Shown: piece by piece, positions 11,701 to 20,700 of the stretch
Position numbering within the stretch: the first letter of the stretch is position 1
Layout: each line of letters begins with the position of its first letter
Assembly (NCBI GenBank): GCA_027563935.2
Contig: CM050453.2
Coordinates: forward strand, 84,976,665 to 85,040,664
Direction: 5' to 3'
Source of the DNA: Costus lasius
Taxonomy: Eukaryota; Streptophyta; Magnoliopsida; Zingiberales; Costaceae
DNA: 64,000 nt
Translations under genes and position numbers: made by a program
The notes under the pieces: model-generated
Seen by the model: only the letters and a program-made list of their open reading frames with translations
What the model was told of the DNA's origin: nothing
The model's database searches: none

Positions 11701-14700
11701 ACTTTTCATACAACCTTTGACATGCCCTATAATAACTATTATGATCTCCCTGTTACGTTACAGTGAGATGGTAAGTTGTATCAAAGCATATTACTTACCA
11801 TATAAGAGTAATGATGACCTCATGTCAAAGGATCATTGAGTACTTTTGATATTGACTTGCTAACACTCAATTCAATATTTAATGGGTCGATCTGATACTT
11901 CCAATACTGTGATGCACCTATGTGATCACATTAATGCCTAACACTACACTAACTCATACCAGTTTCATATGCACCATAGCTATCTTTTATCCACTGAGGT
12001 ACTTAACTAGGATACTTTGAGAAAAACATAGATCTATCTTCAAATACATCATCATATAATAATCCTATACAATACAGGTATAGCAAGAACATAATAATGG
12101 AAATACCGTTTTTAAAACAAATCATAATACTTAATACATGTCTCGACCCATAACAATTAATCTATAAAGCATATACACCAACAGAGGCAATGGCATGAGC
12201 TTTGAACTCATGATTCTCTCACTTGTCCACCTCCAACATGGTACCAAGCGAATGAGGCAACTAGCATGGGAAGCTCGAGAAGCCTGTTCGCTTCCCACCC
12301 CCACTCCACTCTGCACTAGAAGAATGAGAAGGTGAAGCCTGTCTGCTTCAATGAGAAGGTTGAAAAGTCTATCTGCTCCACTCCGCATCGGAAGAATGAG
12401 AAGAGTCTGCCTCCGCACCACACAGGTATCCTGCCTCCACCTTCACTCGGCTCGACTTGACTTTGTTATGGTCATTGTACCACTCCTTGCTTGAACTGGT
12501 ATGTCCAAGCACAAACTGGTTTTTAGATCATTGGCATTACATGTACTAGCATACTAAACCAATCTTAGACTAGTACGTACATCTATACCAAGCGGTTTTG
12601 ACTTATTTTTAAAACAATGGTACCAATAAAAAATTAAAACAATCTACTACCAACCAGCATTAGATATGGTACAAGCACCACGTGCACTTTCTTGGCAAGA
12701 AGGTATCACTAGGCTAGCCAGTATAATATTTAAAGGCCTATCCCTAGTTGAACAAGAATTTGTTTAAGCCACATTCCAATCAATTCCAAATCACTTGTGG
12801 AGTCCTCCAAGATCACGGTCAACTTTCCTATACATAATTTACAATACTTATATTTACTAATAAAAGTACTAGTTCATATTTCAGTACCAATTCTCGTATT
12901 GGTCTTTTATTATATTAATCATTCCATATTGATTGTATACTTGCTGCATACTCTAATATTTTGTATAGAGAAATATTTAATACTCATTAGGCTTGTGTTG
13001 ATTTTGAACCAAGCGTACCATTATATAGTGCTCCGAGTACCTTTCGGTTGCTGGATGTATTATCATAAACATTGAGCTAATCGTTTTCTTTTTACCAAAT
13101 TGTAAGTGTAAGAACATCTGGAATATAATTTGTGAATTCAGTTAGTGTCTTAGCCATTTTAGCCAAATAAAAGAATTAATTGCTCTCTGCAATCTAGACC
13201 AACGAAACAAGAAGAAGCAAGTTTCAGTAATAAGCTTGCAACAATTGGTTTCAAAATATACAAATTCAAACATAAGTTTCAATATTAACAATGAACCAAA
13301 AACAAATTAGTGTATGCATGCATGATGCATCCTATCAAAACAAGGAAAATGTGAACAAAAGAAAATTCAGGTAAATCCATAAATCAAAATAACTAGCAAT
13401 GCCAACCCCAAGATGTAAAATGTAGATGTCTCGTGCAACTGCATGAAGCAAGTTGGGGCGCTGGACCTTTATTGCAACAACACTGTCATCAAGTGTGCGG
13501 CCACGATAGACCTAAGGCATAGTTTTGAAGGATAGATAAGAAACCTCATGGAGGAATAATCTGTCAATCGTATAGTCAACAAAAAAAAATCAGCAATCAT
13601 CTGTAATAGATAACTAGTAGCCATTCTGAAAAAATCAGTGAGAAGAATATAAGTTCAGTTAAAAAGATGCAAATTGGAACAGGAGAGTCTTTTGTACGAA
13701 TTCCATGTATAGTTAAATATTCAATTTGGGTGGTTGTTATGATAGGTTGGCCTAGAAGCAGTCAACTTAAACCAAACCATTAAAGCGATGTCAAAATTTT
13801 CAAATTCAAACAAAACCCAATTCTTCAGTTTTGGGACTATTTCAGGTTGATTGAGGTTATACTTTAACATATTTCAATTTTTAAAGATTAACAATAAAAT
13901 ATAAATGCAGTATATAATTTCATTTTAAGTATTTTATGTGTTTTTTTCATTAAGCACAGTGCAGAGATTAAGAATCCAAAATGATGAACGCGTATTAAAT
14001 ATCTACTCTGGACATCATTTTCAATAACAGACAAACAAAATACTTGGAAAGATGACAAACGGATCAGATAATTGTTGCATACCTCCGTAGTTCTATTATC
14101 CGCAATGAGTTGATCAAATTAAATTTGTGAATATGCAGTGGCACTAATTCATTGACGACTAGTATTAGAATTCTTTTGACCTTATTGACCTAGAGATTTG
14201 CATGCAACCCAGATCATGAACCACTCCATGTTGGGCTAATTACAGAGACTAGGTACTTCGCTATCCCCCTCCCTAATGCTTTGAATTTACCTTATATTAT
14301 ATTCTTTCATGATGCAGCAAAAAACCAGGATTGGAAGATCTTACTGAAAACGTCTGTTTTCTGTTTTCAAATTTTCAAGAAATAATAACCTTCATCAAAT
14401 CGCACAAAGTTGTAGATGCAGAGCTTGGAAGATGTATAAAATCAACATATGGGGCGGTTTGGTGTGTGCACAAGCTGTGAGGCCGAAATTTCTTGGGGAA
14501 CTAAGTGTGAGGTTGAGAGCCTTTCTTTACCACTAACTAAATAAGAGAAATCAGCTTTGTTGTAGGTAAATATTTGCAGTACGTTAAATGGATCTTTTCA
14601 ACCATTGAGCTCTATATAAAATAACATTCCTTAGCTTAAGAGTACCCTGACCAGTTTGCTTTTTATCTAAAATGAATAGTGTTCTAATATTCTTCAAAAC

Positions 14701-17700
14701 AAGCCACATAAATGAATTACTACCAATTGTACACAGAAATCTACAATTTTCTGCAGATAAAAGTTTATCTTGGTGTTGTAGAAAATATATATATATATTA
14801 TATGCATTCACTAAGTCGTGTAGCCTCTTCTGTATACGTTTGGTATTATTTCCAACCTTTCTCAAACCATCTTAAATTTCTATACTCTTCCAGAAAGTTG
14901 AACCAATTTCCTAGAGGTCCTTAATTTCAAAATCATGCATCAAAAGGTAAGAATCAAGAAGTAACAATGAAATCCTTAATTTAATAGAGGAACAACATTA
15001 AAACTTTTTTCCATATAAAATTAATAGGACAAACAACTAATTGAATTTTTGTCAAACCAGTCCGGTACACCAGAGCGGACCGGTATGGTACCGGCAGTAA
15101 ACCAAAAAAATTCAGTTTTAATTTAAATTTTTTTAATATAATAATTAAATATTATAATCAAAACAAGTACCGTACCGATACTGTACCAGTACCATACCGG
15201 TATAAATTGAAATTAATTTTTAAATTAATTTTTTTAATTAAAACCAATGCAAACCAATTAGTTTTTATATAAACTGGGCCGTACGTACTAGTACCGTACT
15301 GGTACCTAATAAAAAATTATTTTTTTTCAATACCGACGCTTTACTCTTGGTCCGAGATCGGTCCCTCACCAGATCGGTACAAACCGGTACCAAACCAGTT
15401 TTATATTCCTTGGTTTCACTTGATAAACTGAATTTAGGTTGCCAAAAAAAGTACAACAATGATTGAGGTCCAGGTGTCGTCATCATTCGTCAATTCATAT
15501 TTCTTAATTGATTAAAATGTGTTGTTTATAATCTCTACTAATTTAAGTTTATGCGAGGATTTTGGGAAAAGGCAACACTAATTGTAATTGTTATATTAAA
15601 TTTAAGAGGGTCACACACTGATGGAACTTATTGTAGAGAAACTTGAAAAGTTTCAAGCTGAAACAAAAACTACCTGGCCAAATGAAGCAGCAGCTACTGG
15701 CTCTTCTGAGATGTAACTATAAATCCTTTCTGTAGGGCATCCAAATTCCTCCTCGATAATTTTCATTGCAACATTCCGTGGGAAAGGAGGCACTTTGTCA
15801 TGCAACTCAGACAGTGCCTGAGGTAAAACCATGAAAGAAAATAATGTTTAAGAGTCAAAACTCCAAAGTAAGTCAATGCTAACTACTATTCGCATGGCAT
15901 CCAGAGAACAAGGAAAGTTGATATAAAAATTAACAGAGTTACAGAAGTACAAATTCTCAATTACTATGACCTTTGAAAAATCTGAACCAACTATGTCTGG
16001 CCTCGTGGAGAGGGACTGCCCAGCTGCACATGCAAGCAGACTAAACAGTCAAATTGATTTCCACCAGCTAAGAATGAGGAGTTATTACTTTATCGAACAA
16101 AGTCATAGCAGAGTAAATTATATTATATCAGCTAACCTACCAGAAGAACATTGGACAACAAAACTTCAAGGAATTACCTTTGATAAAAGTAGGGCCAAGA
16201 TTTAGCAACGACTCTTTAAAAAGCTGCCCAATTAGGTATTGTGAACTATCGAAGTCATTGTTGCTGTTGCCATTGTGCATATTCAAATTGAAAATTTTTG
16301 AGATTCGCAGTTTTATGGCAGCAGAGGTAAATGACAAAATAACCTAAACCCATAATATATTCTAAAATTAGAGACAATTGAAGAAGTCACACAGTTCTTG
16401 TAAACTGATTTACCAAAATTATCAATCAGACAAATTTTAAAAGTTGAATCTCCACTACCTCTGCTATTCGGAATGCTAGTATATGAGGCCGGCAACTAAA
16501 GTAAATTGCTACTTTCTCGGGATCATAAACCTCAGGTAAAGGCATGAACAGAACTTTGCAATTGTCCTGATAATATTTAGAATACACCTTCAAGGCTTCA
16601 AAATCAGCCATCAATAGATCCAAACCAGAGAGCCCTGCTAGTGTAAAAAAACTTAAGCAGATTAACAATCATAAATTCAATAAGATGAGCACAAAAATAG
16701 TGACTTAAAAGACTTGCGATAGATAAAGGTCAGACATTCATGACTACAAACTATATCCAAGACATTAGTTAATGGGTTTTTGCCAACAAGACTCTAAACA
16801 CAAGGTAGAAATACCATGGTATGCTGATACAGCAAGATCACAAATATTTGGGTCAATATGAGTATATAATATTGCTAGCATACCACCTAAAAAATAATTT
16901 GTGAGCAATCAGTCATAATCAACGGTTGGTCAAAGTTAATAGTCAGTCAAAATCTTTTTTAGAATTAAACTGGGTGGATTATAGTTGTCTACCATTATCA
17001 TTAATGGTCAAATCCTACATTGGAAACTATTAGATTTTATCCTAGTTTCTATGCTAAGTTATTGCATTATCAAGTTTCTAGGTAGTTAATGCTCTTTTCG
17101 TTGTCCTTATATACTTAGCTTCTATATATATAGATGTAATCTTTTGTAAACATGCAAGATATGGAAAAAAAAAAGCATTGAGCAGAAATAAAGTGCATAA
17201 TTTTTATCCTATCTATCTTTTTCTCATCTTTTCCCCAACAAAATTTTGGTATCAAGGTTTGAGTTTCAATCATGTCTTCTGGTTCTGGTACCATGTTTTC
17301 CCACTCTCAAAGTTAAGTTTCTATCTGTAAGGTAGAGAACTATGGTTACTGGGCTGATCAAATGCGTTACTTCTTTATATCCCATGATCCATGAGAAATT
17401 GTTGAAGGAGGATTTGAGGATTCAGCATCAAGAAGCACGAGTTCAAAATCTTCTGATGAAAAGCTATCTTAAGAGTTAGAGGAAAAATCGAAAAGCTACT
17501 TTACTTAGGGCTCCATTAGATTAAGTACACAGTGAGTAAGGGTTAGGGCTCCACTAGATTAAGTACACAGTGAGTAAGGGTTGGATCTGATCTGAACCCG
17601 AACCTAGTAAGAACTAATGGATAGAATCCATTAGGCTAACAGAATCTCAATACGCCACCTCAAGCTAGAGCAAATATGTTAATCATGCCCGGCTTGGTAC

Positions 17701-20700
17701 ATCACTCACAAAATTTAGTTAAGAGCCTTTGTAAACATGTAAGCCACTTGATATTTAGATTTGATATATAGAATAGCAACTACTGACAGCATCTCTGTAA
17801 AATAACAATCAATTTCTACATGTTTTGTTCGTTTTCGTTTATGAAAAGCAGTGTTATTTGCAATGAATATTGATGATTGATTATAATCAAAAGTGTATCA
17901 ACGGCTAGGCCAAACTCTCCCAATAAACTTTAATCCATATTAGTTCACAAGCAGTGTATGTCATGGCACGGTATTCTGCTTCTCAACTTAACCTAGAGAC
18001 AACACTTTATTTCTTGTTTTTCCAAGTGACTAGATTTCCACCAACGTATATACAAAAACCAGATGTGGATTTTCGGTCATCTACATTTCTTGCATAGTCT
18101 GCATCAAAGTAAGCTTTGTCGAGTGCCAGTTTTTCAGACTACTTTAGTCTTGTTTACTCAAATATATGGGTCTAAGTCTTATTCCCACTAAAGAGGGTCA
18201 TCATTGTTTTGTCACCTTTATTGATGATCACTAGCGTATGTGTTAGCTGTTTTTGTTAAAAATTTAGCAAGCTCCTAAAAATTATTCCATCTGATAATGC
18301 TTTGGAATATACTAACACTCAGTTGCAATCTTTTTGTAATGCCAGGGGTATTCTCCAATAAACTACTTGTCCTTATACATCCAAACAGAATGGTATTGTT
18401 GAGCGTAAAAATCATCATCTCCTTGATGTGGCCAAATTTCTTTTTTACATGAATGTTCTTTATCAATTCTGGGGGATACTGTTCTCATTGTTGCTTTTCC
18501 TTATTAATCAGATTCCAACGAAGTTAAGTTAGGGCAAGTCCCCCTTCTCCACTATCCATCCTCATCGCTCGGTTATTCCTGTTGTTCCACGTGTTTTTGG
18601 TTGCATGAGCTTTGTCCACGTTCATAGCCCACACCAAGATAAGTTGCGACCTCGAGCCACTCGTTGTGTTTTTGGGCTATAGTCGCACTAAAAAAGGGTA
18701 TTACTATTACAATCCTACCACTCCTCAGTCATTTATTAGTGTTGATATCACCTTCAATAAAACCACCCCTACTTCACCATTCCTACCTATTCTTCTTCTT
18801 ATCCTAGGTCCACTCACTCTATCCCTAACCCCTACAAGAGAGTCACATGTCCCTGACTTACAAGTCTACAGCTGATGTATGCGTGCTCCAGTTAGCTCAT
18901 CCCCTTCCGATCCATCACAATGATTTACATCTTCCTATTGCTTGCGCTAAGAAAAACGTCGTAAAAGCTCATATCCTATTAATCAATTTATTTCATATCA
19001 TCGTTTATCTCCTTTGCATTGAGCCTTCTTATTGGCATCCCATCCACTATGATTCCTAAAACTTATGATGAGGCGACACGGATTCGCGAGTGATGTACAG
19101 TCATGGATGAAGAGATAAGTGCTCTCCACTCTTGCCACACATGATCTTTGGTTCCACCTCCTCTAGGGGTTTGACTAGTGGCATGCAATTGGGTCTACAC
19201 TTCAAATATAATCTGAATGGATCTATACACAAACCTTTGAGATTGATTACTTAGAGAATTTTTCTCTTGTGGTTCGTCTCAACTCTATTCATGTTCTTTT
19301 CTCCTTAGCTACTAATCTTGACAGGCAACTTCATCATATAGATGTTCGAAATACATTTCTACATAGTGATCTTACTAAGGATGTCTATATAGAGCAACCT
19401 CCTAGTTATGTGCAGGGAGAGTTGGTATGTAAGCTGTAAAGCTATTTATGGCTTGAAACAAAGTCCACGGGCCTAGTTCCATACATTTTCTTAGATTATA
19501 GCATCTGTTGGTTTTCAAGGTAGCAAAGCTAATCTTTCTTTTTTTATTCAACACACTGTTGAGGGGCTCGTAATACTTGTTGTACACATGGATGATATAC
19601 TCTTAACTAGAAGTGATACCAAAGCTATAATAGAGATAAAACCTTATTTGCATTGCACTTAAAGTAAGCCTAAGGTTTTAAAACCTGGTTTGGACCGGCA
19701 TACTAGTCCACGCTCGGACCGGTATATACCGATCAGTACCAGACGAAATTGGTAGAACTAGGCAGAGCAACAAAAGAAGAGGAGGAGGAGGAGGAGGAAG
19801 AAGAAGAAGAGGAAGACATGGAAGAAGAAGAAGAAGATAAAGAAGCTCGCTGGGCAGCATACCGAATAGGATCGGCAAAATTGGGCAGGATTGGTAGAAG
19901 AGGAGGAAGGAGGAAGGAGAAAGAAGAAGAGGGAGAAGAAGAATAAGAGGAAGAGAGAAAGCAAAAGCAACATCCGCACTCACGCTTGAGGTGAATGCGG
20001 TGGATGGCAGTGCTACTCCCCTTTTCTCCTCCATCTTCTCTTCCTCTCCTCTTCTTTCTCTTCTTCTCCTCATGCTCGCAGCGCACATAGCAGACTTCAT
20101 TCGCACTTCCCCTTCTCCTTTTTCTTGTCTTCCCCTTTCTCCTCCTTATTCTTCTCCTCCTTCTCCTTCTTCTCCTCTTTTTCTTCTTCTCCTTCTTCTC
20201 TTCTTCCTCTTCTTCTCCCGCTGCTCTGCTGCTCCAATGCACGTCCCTAGTCCAACTCATACAAACCGTCCATAAGCCCAAATATTTCTTGGGGGTCGAA
20301 GTTGCATACAAAGAATCACAAGAGTACCTCTCACAAAAAAAAAATATGCTCTTAAACTTCTTGAAAAAACTATAATTATTGGGTGCAAGCTTGTTGATAC
20401 ACCTTCAGTACCTAATCAGAAATACTCTTGGGAAATGGACTCTAAACTTGTGAATGCAACTAGTTATTGTCTCTTTGTTGGGAAGTTGATCTATTTGACT
20501 ATAACAAGACCTGATATTTCTCATTGCGTTGGAATTGTCAATCATTTCATGCAAAAGTCAAGGAAGGCATATTGGGAAGCTGTAACGAGAATACTTCAAT
20601 ACAATAAGGGAGCCCAAGGAAGGGGCCTTTTGTATAAAAAAATGGCATTCAAGAATTGAGGCTTATGCAGATATAGATTATCCTGACAACGTGGATGACG

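Noticed and set aside
19678..20311. Glu-rich and Ser-rich frames
   Set aside because: They translate purine/pyrimidine runs within an insert in a copia relic; all six frames are open for the same compositional reason.
20435..20659. Independent small gene of 74 codons
   Set aside because: It is a piece of the copia reverse transcriptase (TRPDIS motif), continuous with flanking relic sequence.
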